DNA of 64,000 nt from Diphasiastrum complanatum (lineage: Eukaryota; Streptophyta; Lycopodiopsida; Lycopodiales; Lycopodiaceae), in assembly GCA_029204225.1 (NCBI GenBank), contig CM055113.1, positions 29,121,252-29,185,251 of the forward strand. The letters run 5' to 3'. A model generated the notes under the pieces. That model was not told the origin of the DNA and ran no database searches. It saw only the letters and a list, made by a program, of their open reading frames with translations. Shown in pieces: positions 21,595 through 31,359 of the stretch. Both the position numbers and the translations under genes were made by a program. Each line of letters starts with the position of its first letter. Positions within the stretch are counted from its first letter, which is position 1.

Positions 21595-22240
21595 TGTCAG
21601 AAATTGTGAGCTCCTACAACTTTGTCATGAAGCAAAGCGAAGTGGAGCGAAACGAAGCGAAGTGAAACGAAACGAAGTGAAGGTCAAAGGGCGAACGATT
21701 TGCGAAAGTCAAACATACCTCAAGGACCAAAAGACTCGAAACGAAATGAAACGAAACGAAAAGAAAACAAAAGAAAACAATTTGTGCTGCAGTTGGCAGC
21801 TCGACGAGCATGGTGTCTTGTACTTCACGCTCAGCTGAAGAGTTAGCGATAACGGAGAATAACTAACTAGTAAACTCCACGTAGTGGAGATATAAACATG
21901 ATTTTGGATCAACGCAAAAATTAGAGCAAAAAAAGAAAAAGAACAGAATAGAAAAACATAGAGACACGAAAATAGTTGTGCATGAAAGTCCACCAACAAG
22001 CAGAACACAGTGATAGAGCTGAGTGTCAGGCCGTCAACGAGCGAGACACTGATCATCTCGCTCCAAACTCAAAAACTGATAATACAGTTGCTCTATCTTG
22101 CCCATCTCTTTGATTTTTGTTGTCTTGATTGCTATAATGATTTATGTTCTATCATCTGTGGTCGCATGCCTAGGACCGTGAAAGCTTCCACAAAAGAAAA
22201 CTGAACGAAAAAGAATCTGTTCGTGAAACCATTTGCGACA
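21595..22240 (+). repeat. LTR of Copia family A (complete)
   Basis: It runs TGTCAGAAATTGTGAG...to...TTGCGACA and is followed directly by a PBS (TGGTATCATAGC). Its U3 carries arrays of GAAGC/GAAAC pentamers (about 21,630-21,775). Shared blocks (CTCCACxxAGTGGAGATATAAAC, CGCCAACGAGC) link it to LTRs at 24.2, 26.9, 48.2, 51.1 and 54.2 kb. Confidence 0.9.
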
Positions 22241-22255
22241 TGGTATCATAGCACT
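22241..22255 (+). promoter_or_regulatory. Primer-binding site, family A
   Basis: TGGTATCATAGCACT matches the iMet-type site with one mismatch in the core (T for G). Confidence 0.8.
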
Positions 22256-22305
22256 GAGGTTATCACTGCGTGATATCTGAACAGTGATTCTCTAGGAAAC
22301 ACAAT

Positions 22306-22770
22306 ATGGCTACAACGATCGATATGAGAATAGCAATTAATCTTGATAGCGGAAACTACAGAGTATGAAAATTCAAAATCAAAACACTTCTAAAGGGTGA
22401 AGGCATCTGGTCGGTGACTGAAGTCACAGAGGTGCAGCCTCCAGAGGGAGACTCAAGGAGACCTGAGTGGATCAGAAAGGATAAGCGTGCAATGGCAATC
22501 ATTGTATCATCCATCATTGAAGAACTACTCATGCAGATTGAAGACTATGAAAGCAACCATGCAGCATGGAAAAGACTAAAATAGAAGTATAAAGTGAGGA
22601 CTGTCGCTTTAGTGATGCATCTTGACAATCATTTGCAATCCATACGATGGGATGGCAACCAATTGGATCAGTATGTTGAGAAGATCAGAACGATTATCGC
22701 TCAACTGCATCAGGTCAGGAACACCAGGTCCCAGCACCACAACAATTGATGTACTTTATGAAATCTCTAC
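22306..22770 (+). pseudogene. Copia family A gag N-terminus, broken
   Basis: It starts MATTIDMRIAINLDSGNY and contains KFKIKTLLKGEGIWSVTE, WIRKDKRAMAIIVSSI and NQLDQYVEKIRTIIAQL. TAG replaces W after NYRV, and further stops follow. It ends where the inverted block begins. Confidence 0.88.
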
Positions 22771-23195
22771 TTGCATTCCATATTGCCATCGAACAGAACT
22801 CGAATTCCAAGATCTGCCATCTTGGAGACTAATAGCAGGTCTTTTCTCAATGAAGATACGTAGAGTGCTCCTAGCAGCTCTGCTTGACCTGACAGTGTTC
22901 ACAGTTGTAGAGTCCTGATGTTCTTGACATCGTGTCGGCCCCCATCACCTAGAATCACTGCTCTGTCGTTTTTGAGTTCTCTGAAGTCGATCAAGATTCT
23001 TTTGTTGCAGGTGATGTGTGAGTTGTTGCTCCTGAATCAATGACTACATCATAGTCTTGTTCAATGTAGTTTGTTGAAGCTTCATCGAGTATTGTGAAAG
23101 CTTCATCACCTTTGTCTGCATCCTTGGATGACTCTTTCCTTCTGTACATCCAACTGTCAGCAATTTGTTTGTTGTTTTCTCGATCATTCGGCATA
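22771..23195 (-). pseudogene. Inverted protease-region block inside family A element
   Basis: Minus-strand translation gives ...DEASTNYIEQDYDVVIDSGATTHTS..., the protease active site, in opposite orientation to the gag before it and the integrase after it. The same segment is plus-strand in the element at 55.7-56.1 kb. Plus orientation resumes at about 23,196. Confidence 0.82.
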
Positions 23196-24168
23196 ATCAA
23201 CAATTCTGATAGCATATTAAATGCATCAAAAAATGAAGATCAGCTCTGGCACAGAAGAATGTATCATCTGAACATGAGAAGCCTGTATGACATCTACAAG
23301 AAAGACAGTCACAGGTATGAAGATATCCATACTCGATATTGAGTTCTGCAAAGCCTGTCAAAAAGGCAAACAATATCGGAATCCATTCACACATGAGAGA
23401 AGAAGAGCCAAAGAATTTCTTGAGCTCGTCCACTCAGATGTCTATGGACCAATGAAAGTGGATTCGCTCTCAAGATCGAGGTATTTCCTGAAGCTCATTG
23501 ATGATTACAACCGGATGACAACGATCTACTACTTTAAGAAAAAATCTGAAGTGTTTGACTCTTTCAAGAAGTTTGTGGCATTTGAAGAGAGACACACCTC
23601 AAAGAAGATTCAGATAATTAGATTTGATAATGGAGGTGAATACAAGAGCACAATTTTTTTTAAATTCTGCCAAGAACAGGGGATAGAGCATCAATTCACT
23701 CCTGCATACACCCCCGAATATAATGGTATTGCAGAACAAAGAAACAGGATGCTAGTCGAAGGAGCCAGATGCATGATGTCACAGGCTCGATTGACAAGTC
23801 AATTTTGGGCTGAGGCAATAGTTGCAGTAGTACACCTGCAGAACAGATCAACAACGACAGCCTTGGAAAACAAGACACTGTACGAAATGTGGACAAGTAA
23901 TCTGTCATACGTGCATGTATTTGGATGTGCAGCATACAAGCACATTCCAAAAGAAAAAAAACAAACTCGATAAAAAATCAGAACAAACAATCATGGTCGG
24001 ATACTCGAACGGATCACAAGTGTACAGGCTCTACAATCCAACCACGAAGAAGGTCGTTTTGAGTAGAGATGTGAAGTTCGATGAGTCCACATTCCCTGGA
24101 CTGAAGGATGAAAAAGGCCATGAGATCTTCACACTGATGCCAATTCAAGAGGGAGATCGAGAAAGTCT
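23196..24168 (+). pseudogene. Copia family A integrase, near-complete core with frameshift
   Basis: HHCC region LWHRRMYHLNMRSLYD...CKACQKGKQYRNPF, then LVHSDVYGPM (D), IRFDNGGEY (D, with F for S) and YTPEYNGIAEQRNRML (E). A shift near 23,915-23,975 is followed by VGYSNGSQVYRLYNPTTKKVVLSRDVKFDE (GKGY/C-terminal domain). It stops abruptly at an LTR fragment. RT and RNase H are absent. Confidence 0.88.
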
Positions 24169-24587
24169 AGTTGATTAGCGTTAACTACTCTTGTAATTCT
24201 CTGTTTAGCTATCTTGTAAACTCCACACAGTGGAGATATAAACACAATTTTGGATCAACACAAAAATTAGAGCTAAAAAGAAGAAAAAGAGTAGAATAGA
24301 AACACACAAAGAGACGAAAATAGTTGTGCATGAAAGTCCGCCAACGAGTAGAACACAACGATAGAGCTGAGTGTCAGGCCGCCAACGAACGAGACATTGA
24401 CCATCTCGCTCCAGACTCAAAAATCGATAATACAGTTGCTCTCTCTTTCCCATCTCTTTGATTTTTGTTGTCTTGATTGCTAGAATGATTTATGTTCTGT
24501 GATCTATGGTCACATGCCTAGGATCTTGAAAGCTTCCGCAAAAGAAAACTAATAAAAAAAAAATATGTTTGTGAACCATTTGCAACA
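24169..24587 (+). repeat. U3-truncated LTR of Copia family A
   Basis: It starts inside the LTR (TTGATTAGCGTTAACTACTC) and ends TTTGCAACA before a second PBS-like TGGTATCAAAGC (24,588). A second gag start (MATTIHTRIAISLDGGNYD, 24,653 on) follows and is cut at ~24,705. Confidence 0.85.
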
Positions 24588-24705
24588 TGGTATCAAAGCA
24601 CTGAGGTTATCACTGCATGATATCTGAACAATGATTCTCTAGGCAACACAATATGGCTACAACAATCCACACGAGAATAGCAATCAGTCTTGATGGCGGA
24701 AACTA

Positions 24706-26874
24706 CGACATAGCGAGATTGAGTGTGTCTAGCAGCGGGACTAATGGGTCCAACATAATCAATTTCCCATTTCTGAGTGACAAGATGTAAAGGCATATCC
24801 TTGAAGAGAGTTGGCCACCAAAATTTGGCCAAGAGGATTTTTAAAGTAGTGATTTTGGAAGAGAAATGCCCTGCTCCAACACCTTCATGAGTGAGGGAGA
24901 TGATAGAGGGTATTTCACCTTCAGTAAGACAACATCGGATAATTCCATCTAACCCTTGTTTGTAAAGTTGGCCTACAATTAACGTATAAGGTTTGGTTTT
25001 GAGGATCAACACATGTTGTTTGGGTTTAGATAAGGATGGATTCCTTTTTCCTAAAGTTAAATATTCTATGATTTCCTTGGCCCAAATGGGTGTAGAGTCA
25101 ACCTAAAATAAGATGGCATCGGGTAAATCATCGTTGACGCCTTGATCTGGGGTAGGTAGGTTAGGAATTCGAGATAGATGGTCTGCTAAAAAATGTTGAA
25201 CTCCCTTTTGAACCACGATCCTAAACTCAAATTCTCACAGTAAGAGGATCCATCGAGTGATACGACCAGTGGTGCAAGTCTTGTTGATGAGATATAGGAG
25301 TGCTTGATGATTAGTGAAGAAGGCAAAAAAATTTCCTAGAAGATAATGGCAAAACTTCTAAACCGCATATACCATTTCCAAAGCTTCTCGTTCGGCAGTG
25401 GTATAATTGACTTCAGCAGGTATCAATTGTCTACTGAGAAATCGGATTGGATAATCCTTTTTGAATTCTCCCGGTTGGATGAGCACTACTCCAATGGCAT
25501 ACTTGGATGCATCGGTATGCACATGGAACTCTTTGGAGTAATCAGGAGCCCGGAGGATAGGTGCATTGGTAAGGGCTTCTTTGAGTTGATTGAATGTGAT
25601 GCGTTGTTCATCAGTCCAATTGGGGACAACAACTACTTTGTAGATTAATCATGCTTTATTAGCGAAGTCAAAAATAAAGCACCGATAGTAGTTGGCGTGG
25701 CCAAGGAAAGAATACACTTGGCGGATGGTATGTGGTTCCGGTAGATTTTGAATGATGAGGATCTTTTCTGGGTCAATTGTGATGCCATCTTTTGAAATGA
25801 TATGGCCTAACACAATACCATGTGTTACCCAGATCTGGCATTTTTCAAGGTTCATGGAGATGTCGAATCGTTGACATTGGATAAAAAAGATAGATGTCGT
25901 GATTCTTCTGAATGTGCACCTAAATCATCCAAGTAAACTTCTAGGGTGTCGCCCATCTGTTGAGAAAAGACAGTTTGCATAGCACGTTGGAAGGTGCAAG
26001 GGGCATTACAGAGACCAAAGGGCATGACTTTCCAACAAAATGTTCTCCATTCTATGGCAAAAGCAATTTTATGTTGATCTTCATCAACAATTTGGATCAT
26101 ATTATATCCGCTAAAGCCATCTAAGAAGGAGTAGGCCTCATCTCCTGCTCGATTATCTAGGATGGATTCTCCGAAAGGTAATGGAAAATGATCACGTTTT
26201 CTAATGGCATTAAGTTTTTTAAATCGACACAGATCCGGAGTTTTCCATTTTTCTTAGGAACGATGACAATTGGGGAGACCCACTCAATATGTTCGATTTC
26301 AAGGATGAATCTTTCATCTAACAAGAGTTGGAGTTCTTCTTTGATTTTGGCCTTGTATATTGGATTGCATAAGTAGGGACAACTAGCAGTTGGCCTCGCA
26401 CCTAGTTAAGGGTAATACAATGCACAACTACTTGGGGGGAGACTCATTTCATGTCTTTATAGGACCAAGCAAAGACATGTCTATATCTACACAGGAGCTT
26501 TTCAAGTCGTCTGCGTTGTTCGCGATTGAGATGAGCCCCGATGTGGACAATGTATTCGTTACTTTCATTTGGCTCACTCAAGGAAAGAATGATGGTTTGG
26601 GCAGGGCCTTCATAGGGCGAATTACCATTTGGCTCACGTTGAGCTTGGGGTAATTGGATTGTCACATCCTCGATCGTATAGTCCTTAAACTATTCAAGCA
26701 CATTATGTGTTGGAGATTTGAGGGGGGGCTTGTCTTTCAACTGTCTGCATGGTGATTTTGGAGGTTCGGAGTTTGGTGTAGGAACATATGCAATCTCAGG
26801 AACTTCCCTAGCAGTGGTAAGGTCATCAGGCGGCTGAATCAAAAGAGGTTTCTTCATCTTTTCCTTCATGGTAT
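24706..26874 (-). pseudogene. Gypsy element 1: RT, RNase H and integrase N-terminus
   Basis: Reading leftward: pre-RT sequence with EPNGNSPYEGPAQTI and RHVFAWSYKDM (26,650-26,445), RT with PFGLCNAPCTFQRAM and EVYLDDLG (YLDD at ~25,930), the post-RT SFLGHANYYRCF, RNase H (about 25,640-25,150) and integrase zinc region THEGVGAGHF. The second half of the zinc site (CxxC) is deleted: MPLH joins directly to KWEIDYVGPISP (first catalytic D). Many stops and shifts are present. A family A LTR cuts it at 26,875. Confidence 0.88.
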
Positions 26875-27642
26875 TGTTAGAAATGGTGAACTCCTGCAAC
26901 TTTGCCGCAAAGCAAAAGTCAACGAGCCTTGACTCGAAGGTCAAACGATTCGCGAAAGTCAGCGTTCTTCCGGGACAAACGAAGAACGAACGATTTGTGA
27001 ATCATTCGTGAATTGTAAACATACCTCTAGGACCGCAAGAACCGCAAAGGGACACAAAATGAAAAGACATGAAAGAAACGAAAGGAAACGAAAGAAATGA
27101 AGGAGAATCCTTTGTGCTGCAGCTGGCAGCTCAACAGGCTTGGAGTCCTAGACTTCACGCCCAGCTGAAATGGGTAGCAACTGATTAGTTGATTAGTGTT
27201 AACTACTCTTGTAATTCTGTGTTTAGCTATCTTGTAAACTCCACACAGTGGAGATAAAAACTATATTTATGGATCATAACGAAGACTGTAACATAGAGAA
27301 TGTGCGTGAGTAGAGCAGAAAAGAAAAACATTAGAAACGAAAGAGTTGTGCATAAAAGTCTGCCAAGGAGTAGAACACAGCGAAAGAGCAGAGCGTCAGG
27401 CCGCCAACAAGCGCGACACTGATGATCTCGCTCTTAAAATCAAACTGATAATTGATTGTTCTATTTTTGTGCATCTCCTTGTCTTACGCTATCTTGATTG
27501 CTAGAATGAAATCTATTCTGTTGCTAGAATGGAATCCGTTCTATGATGTGTAGTCGCATGTCTAGGTTCCTGTGAAGCTTCCGCACAAAAGAAAATTTCA
27601 AAGAAACAAAATTGTTCGCGACAACGAAATGAAACCAGTTTC
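26875..27642 (+). repeat. LTR of Copia family A, inserted in Gypsy element 1
   Basis: It begins TGTTAGAAATGGTGAACTCC and carries the ACGAA-like pentamers, the CTCCACACAGTGGAG block and CGTCAGGCCGCC. It ends about where a PBS-like GTATCAGAGCACAC (27,643) follows. The Gypsy ORF stops being readable exactly here. Confidence 0.85.
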
Positions 27643-27705
27643 GCGTATCAGAGCACACAGGTTGTCAAAACTGATATCTAAGCAGTGATTCTCTAGACAA
27701 CACAA

Positions 27706-27990
27706 TATGGCTACAACAATCCAAACAAGAATAGCAATCAGTCTGGATGGTGCAAATTACAGTGATTCAAGATCAAAACACTTCTGAAGGACGAAGGCAT
27801 CTGGTCGGTGACCGAACTCTCAGAGGTGCAGCTTCTAGAAGGAGACCCGAGGAGAGCTAAATGGATCAGAAAAGATGAGCGTGCAATGGCGATCATCGTT
27901 TCATCCATCAATGAAGATCTACTCATGCAGATTGAAGACTATGAAAGCAGCCATGCAGCGTGGGAAAGATTAAAACAAAAGTATGTTGAG
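27706..27990 (+). pseudogene. Copia family A gag N-terminus, truncated
   Basis: It starts MATTIQTRIAISLDGANY. After a small deletion (a W codon region) it reads KTLLKDEGIWSVTELSEVQ...IRKDERAMAIIVSSINEDLLMQIEDYESSHAAWERLKQKY. It then joins, head to tail-end, the reverse-oriented element at 27,991. Confidence 0.88.
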
Positions 27991-30010
27991 CGGCTTCGTG
28001 AGCAGATCTGCAATCATGTCTTCTGATTTTATGTATTGGACCTGGAGCTCTCCTTTCAAGATTAAATCTCAAATGTGATGGTACTTTAGAGGTATGTGTT
28101 TTGTCTTTGAATGGAAGACAAGAACCTGGGACAGATAAATGACACTCAGAGAGTCCATCATCATCATGCATGGCCCTTCTTGTGGTATCCCGATTGCTTC
28201 CAACATCATCTACAGCCACACTACCTCGTTCGCCACCTTTAAAGCTGCGATGTATTCAGCTTTGCAAGAGGATTGAGCTACCAAGGTTTGCTTTTTGCAT
28301 ATCCAGCTGATTGCAACTCTGCACACTATGGTACATCCTCCAGTTATGGACTTGTTGTTATCTTTGCAGCTCGCCCAGCTAGCATCACTGTAGTGATGCA
28401 ACTCAAATCCCTTTCTTTCGTTCTTAGCTCTGTAGGCTAATCCCATATTTTGGGTACCCTTCAGATACTATAGGATTCGTTTTGCCATTTGCCAATGTGC
28501 CATGCTAGGATTGGAAGAGAATTGGCTTAAAGCATAAACAGAGAAAGCTAGATCGGGTCTAGTACAAATTGTAAGGTACATCATACTACCGATCAAGTTT
28601 TGGTAGGGTATACCTGCCATCTTTTGTTCTTCCTCTTCTGTTTTTGGTCAATCCTGCTTCGTCAGCTTGGCTCCAACTATCATTGGTGTGGCCTTTTCTT
28701 TGGAGTCCAACATGTGATACTGCTTAAGCCCTTTTCTGGCATATTCAGAATGACTCAAGTGCATTTCGCTCTTTGTTCGATCTCCTTTGATCTCCAGCCA
28801 GAGGTATTTTGTTGCTTCTCCAAGATTTGTGATTTAATAACTTTCAAAAATGTGACTCTTCATGTCTTTGATCAGCATCAAGGAATTTCCTATCATTAGG
28901 AAATCATCCATGAAGATAGTCAGTATTACAAAATCTTTTCCTACTCTTTTTATGTAGACATTACAGTCTGGTTCTGTAGGATTGAAGTCTAGAGACTTCA
29001 GAAGACTATCGAGCTTCTTATACCAATCTCGTGATGCTTGTTTTAGACCATAGATGCATCTCTGCAACCGACAGACATATTGTCAATTGTCGGCGTCTTC
29101 AAATCTTTCAGACTGCTTCATGAAGATTTTCTCCTCTAGATCTCCATGGAGAAAGGTTGTTTTCACATCAATCTGGTGCATTTCCAGATTGTGCTGTGTG
29201 ACTTATGCAAGGAGTAGTCGTATGCTTGTCATCTTGACCATCAACGAATATGTGTCGAAATGACTGATAGCAGATCTTTTCTCAATGTAGGCATATAAAG
29301 TACTCCTGGTAGCTCTGCTTGCCCTGACAGTGTTCGCAGCTCTAGAGTGTCGATGTCTTTGACATCATGTCTGCTCCCATCACCTAGAATCACTGCTCTG
29401 TTATTTTTGAGCTCTCTGAAGTCGATCAAGATCTTTTTGTTGCAGGTGATGTTGCTCTTGAATCAATGACTACATCGTAGTCGTGTTCAGTGTAGCTCGT
29501 TGAAGCTTCATCAAGTATCGTGAAGGCTTCATCACCTCTATCAGCATCCTTGGATGACTCTGCAACATTAGCCTTTTCAGCTTTTTTTTTTCTTTTTGGG
29601 TTGAATCTGCAATCGTATGCAGAGTGCCCCTTCTTCTTGCAGTGCATGCAAGGTATTGCTAGATTGAACCAGCATTTCTTGGTCGTATGGCCTGGTTTGT
29701 GACAATGATCACAGGAAGAAGATTGTTGATTCGAGGACTTCGTCTTCTCAAATCTTGGCTTGTTCTTGTTCTTCTTCTTTCCTTTCGTGAAGAGGGCCTT
29801 CTCTTGATCACTACTTCCCTCTCCTTCGTCTCTCATCAGTCTCTCATCAGTGACAAGACTGACTGCTTTGTCGAATGTCATATCTGGTAGACTCAATATG
29901 AGCATTCTCAGCGGCTGATAGGACGTCGGTAGAGACTTCATAAAGTACATCAGCTGCTTTGGTGCTGGGACTGTCAAAATATTGAAAAATCTATGTAATG
30001 TTGTGAGTAT
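27991..30010 (-). pseudogene. Copia family A gag-protease joined to RT-RNase H, integrase deleted
   Basis: Leftward from ~29,990: gag MKSLPTSYQPLRML..., zinc knuckle with CxxC (SCDHCHKPGHTTKKC) and a second knuckle CMHCKKKGHSAYDC, then a protease where the active-site Gly is lost (VIDSRATS), then LRKDLLSV. At ~29,260 the sequence jumps to RT (IYGLKQASRDWYKKLDSLL, with FMDD in place of YVDD) and RNase H (ATSCKAEYIAALK-like, 28,210-28,446). Integrase is missing. The last RNase H codons join the plus-strand gag at 27,990. Confidence 0.85.
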
Positions 30011-30239
30011 GGGTCCTAAAAATGCCAAAGATGAATTGAGCTCTTTTGGCTTAGTATAAACCCATCTTAGAATAAAATATTCAAGGTACGTAGAAGTAGA
30101 AACTCGAGCTACCGTAGGAAACTTCTATTTTAGTAGGCTTCACTTAGGCCTAACATAATATAGCAAGGACACCTAATTTTTAATGCAGCCAAAAAATCTA
30201 AATCCAATATAACATCTATTTTTTCAAGCCCTTCAAAAT
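30011..30239 (-). other. Short coding-like tail downstream of the H3-like region
   Basis: The minus-strand frame 30,130-30,336 reads ...MNFEGLEKIDVILDLDFLAALKIRC.... It may be the original continuation of the frame ending LLVLSNFEG at ~30,467, because NFEG recurs on both sides of a GC-rich insert. This is inference only. Confidence 0.3.
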
Positions 30240-30845
30240 TCATCTTTTTAAGCTTAGAATGAGTGAAAAGAGGGCCCGATATTTCCTTGGGCCCCCATTT
30301 TGAAAAAAAATAAGGGGGAGGGGGATGGGAGTACACCTCCCCCCCCGTACCCTTGTACCCCCCCCCCCCCCCCCCGGTCTCTCTCTCTCTCCCTCGGGGC
30401 CAGCTGGCCCGTCAGGCCCCACCCACCCCTCCGACCCTCCGGGCCGCTGGCCCTCGAAGTTACTCAGCACCAGCAACTCATTGGATGAACCTCTTGCAAT
30501 GTCATATTGCAAGAGTGTCAGCCCAGACTCTATCACAGGATCATTGATAGAAGTCCGTCTGTCTTTGAGATCCAAGCAATCTAGAACTCCAAAATTAATA
30601 CTAAAATCAAGTTCATCTAGTCTAAAACAAAAAGGAGTACCAATTGTATTTATGGCATCAGATATGTCTTTCTCAAATTTAAGATAATCATCTGAATCTA
30701 TATATGTATAAAAATTTGGAGGAAGAGGAGGAGGTGGATGTGTAGTATCTACAATAATTAAAGGGGTATCCAAAACAAATGTAGCTATATTTACAACATT
30801 ATCAACAACAACGTTATCTACAATTGATTTTGGGTCAGGTTTCAT
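30240..30845 (-). CDS. Acidic unknown ORF, likely continuation of the H3-like gene in another frame
   Basis: The frame overlaps the end of the H3-like ORF by 11 bases. Read upstream of its ATG the frame stays open and gives PPRAKKVKRVDTTDS, a basic stretch like a nuclear localisation signal. The body contains a PPPPLPPN run, an acidic patch (YIDSDDYLKFEKDI) and ends, after LLVLSNFEG, in a GC-rich Gly/Pro-like stretch that looks foreign. Two readings fit: a separate overlapping gene, or, more likely, a C-terminal domain of the H3-fold protein separated by one frameshift near 30,880-30,940. I recognise no family. Confidence 0.45.
   Translation of the reverse strand: MKPDPKSIVDNVVVDNVVNIATFVLDTPLIIVDTTHPPPPLPPNFYTYIDSDDYLKFEKDISDAINTIGTPFCFRLDELDFSINFGVLDCLDLKDRRTSINDPVIESGLTLLQYDIARGSSNELLVLSNFEGQRPGGSEGWVGPDGPAGPEGERERPGGGGGGTRVRGGRCTPIPLPLIFFQNGGPRKYRALFSLILSLKR
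30290..30470. repeat. GC-rich low-complexity insert with poly-C tract
   Basis: A run of about 18 C at ~30,358-30,375, C-rich runs before it, a CT-repeat, and a block such as GGGCCGCTGGCCCTCG stand out from AT-rich surroundings. The homopolymer is also a likely site of sequencing error. Confidence 0.7.
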
Positions 30846-31359
30846 AGAATCTGTGGTGTCTACCCTCTTTACTTTCTTTGCTCTTGGGGGCTGTCTGCTT
30901 CCTAGGATGCTTCGTAGGAAGATCAGTCCTATCTAGAGGAGTTGGTCTGGGAGCAGCAGGCTGAGATACGTGTAACCTGCAAAACCTCTCCCTCATTCTC
31001 ATCAAGAGCTGAAAATCCTTGGGAATTATGGTAACTCTCTTGGAATGGATGGCAAGCAAAAATGAATCTTCAAAAAAAAAACTAAGGTAATCTTCAGCAG
31101 CCTCCTGAAGGCACTGAAGAGCACTGGGTGTAAATCTGACCAGCTTTTCGAGATCATTTCTTCTTATGTTTCGGACAGCATGGTAGAATGGAGCTCTTGG
31201 GATCAACAGAGCAGTTGATCTCTGATACTTGCGTATCTCAGAGAGCCACCTGTTGCAGTTGCGCATTCTAGGTCTAGCAGGAGGTGAAATGGCAACCGCA
31301 GGGGCTGAGGATGAGCCAGGAGAGAAGAAGTCCCTCCTTGTCTGCTTTCTCCTATCCAT
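30835..31359 (-). CDS. Divergent histone H3-fold protein, 174 aa
   Basis: The ATG (31,357-31,359, context ATCCATGG) starts a protein with a short N-tail (RRKQTRRDFF, echoing the KQT of the H3 tail). The H3 fold follows: alphaN with EIRKYQRSTALLIPRAPF (41-58), a short alpha1 with an altered loop 1 (NDLEKLVRF), alpha2 with SALQCLQEAAEDYL (79-92) and FFEDSFLLAIHSKRVTI (95-111), and alpha3 from PKDFQLLMRMRERF (113-126). These match the H3 family at the diagnostic LQEAxExYL, LFED, AIHxKRVT and PKDxQL positions. Tail and loop 1 are unlike canonical H3, and ~48 extra residues follow the fold, where H3 normally ends. It would be nuclear and might enter nucleosomes or act as an H3 variant. It is transcribed away from gene X. 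The C-terminus may be altered by a frameshift. Confidence 0.88.
   Translation of the reverse strand: MDRRKQTRRDFFSPGSSSAPAVAISPPARPRMRNCNRWLSEIRKYQRSTALLIPRAPFYHAVRNIRRNDLEKLVRFTPSALQCLQEAAEDYLSFFFEDSFLLAIHSKRVTIIPKDFQLLMRMRERFCRLHVSQPAAPRPTPLDRTDLPTKHPRKQTAPKSKESKEGRHHRFYET

Larger units (their letters stand above)
21595..24705 (+). mobile_element. Rearranged Copia ('family A') nested in Gypsy element 1
   Basis: The flanking Gypsy integrase reads SRYVVV on the right side and ..CTKWAEERAV on the left, two halves of one motif, so this block is an insertion. Its order is complete 5' LTR, PBS, gag start, an inverted block, integrase, a U3-less LTR, a second PBS and a second gag start cut off at ~24,705. 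That is not a simple element: it needs recombination between two copies plus an internal inversion. No clean target duplication was found. Confidence 0.85.

Noticed and set aside
30300-30687. Proline-rich plus-strand frames
   Set aside because: They are translations of the C-rich low-complexity block and the complement of the minus-strand frame.
30835-31359. Calling the H3-like gene CENH3
   Set aside because: The divergent loop 1 and tail are suggestive, but the loop is not clearly longer as in typical CENH3 and the C-terminal extension is atypical; only H3-fold is supported.
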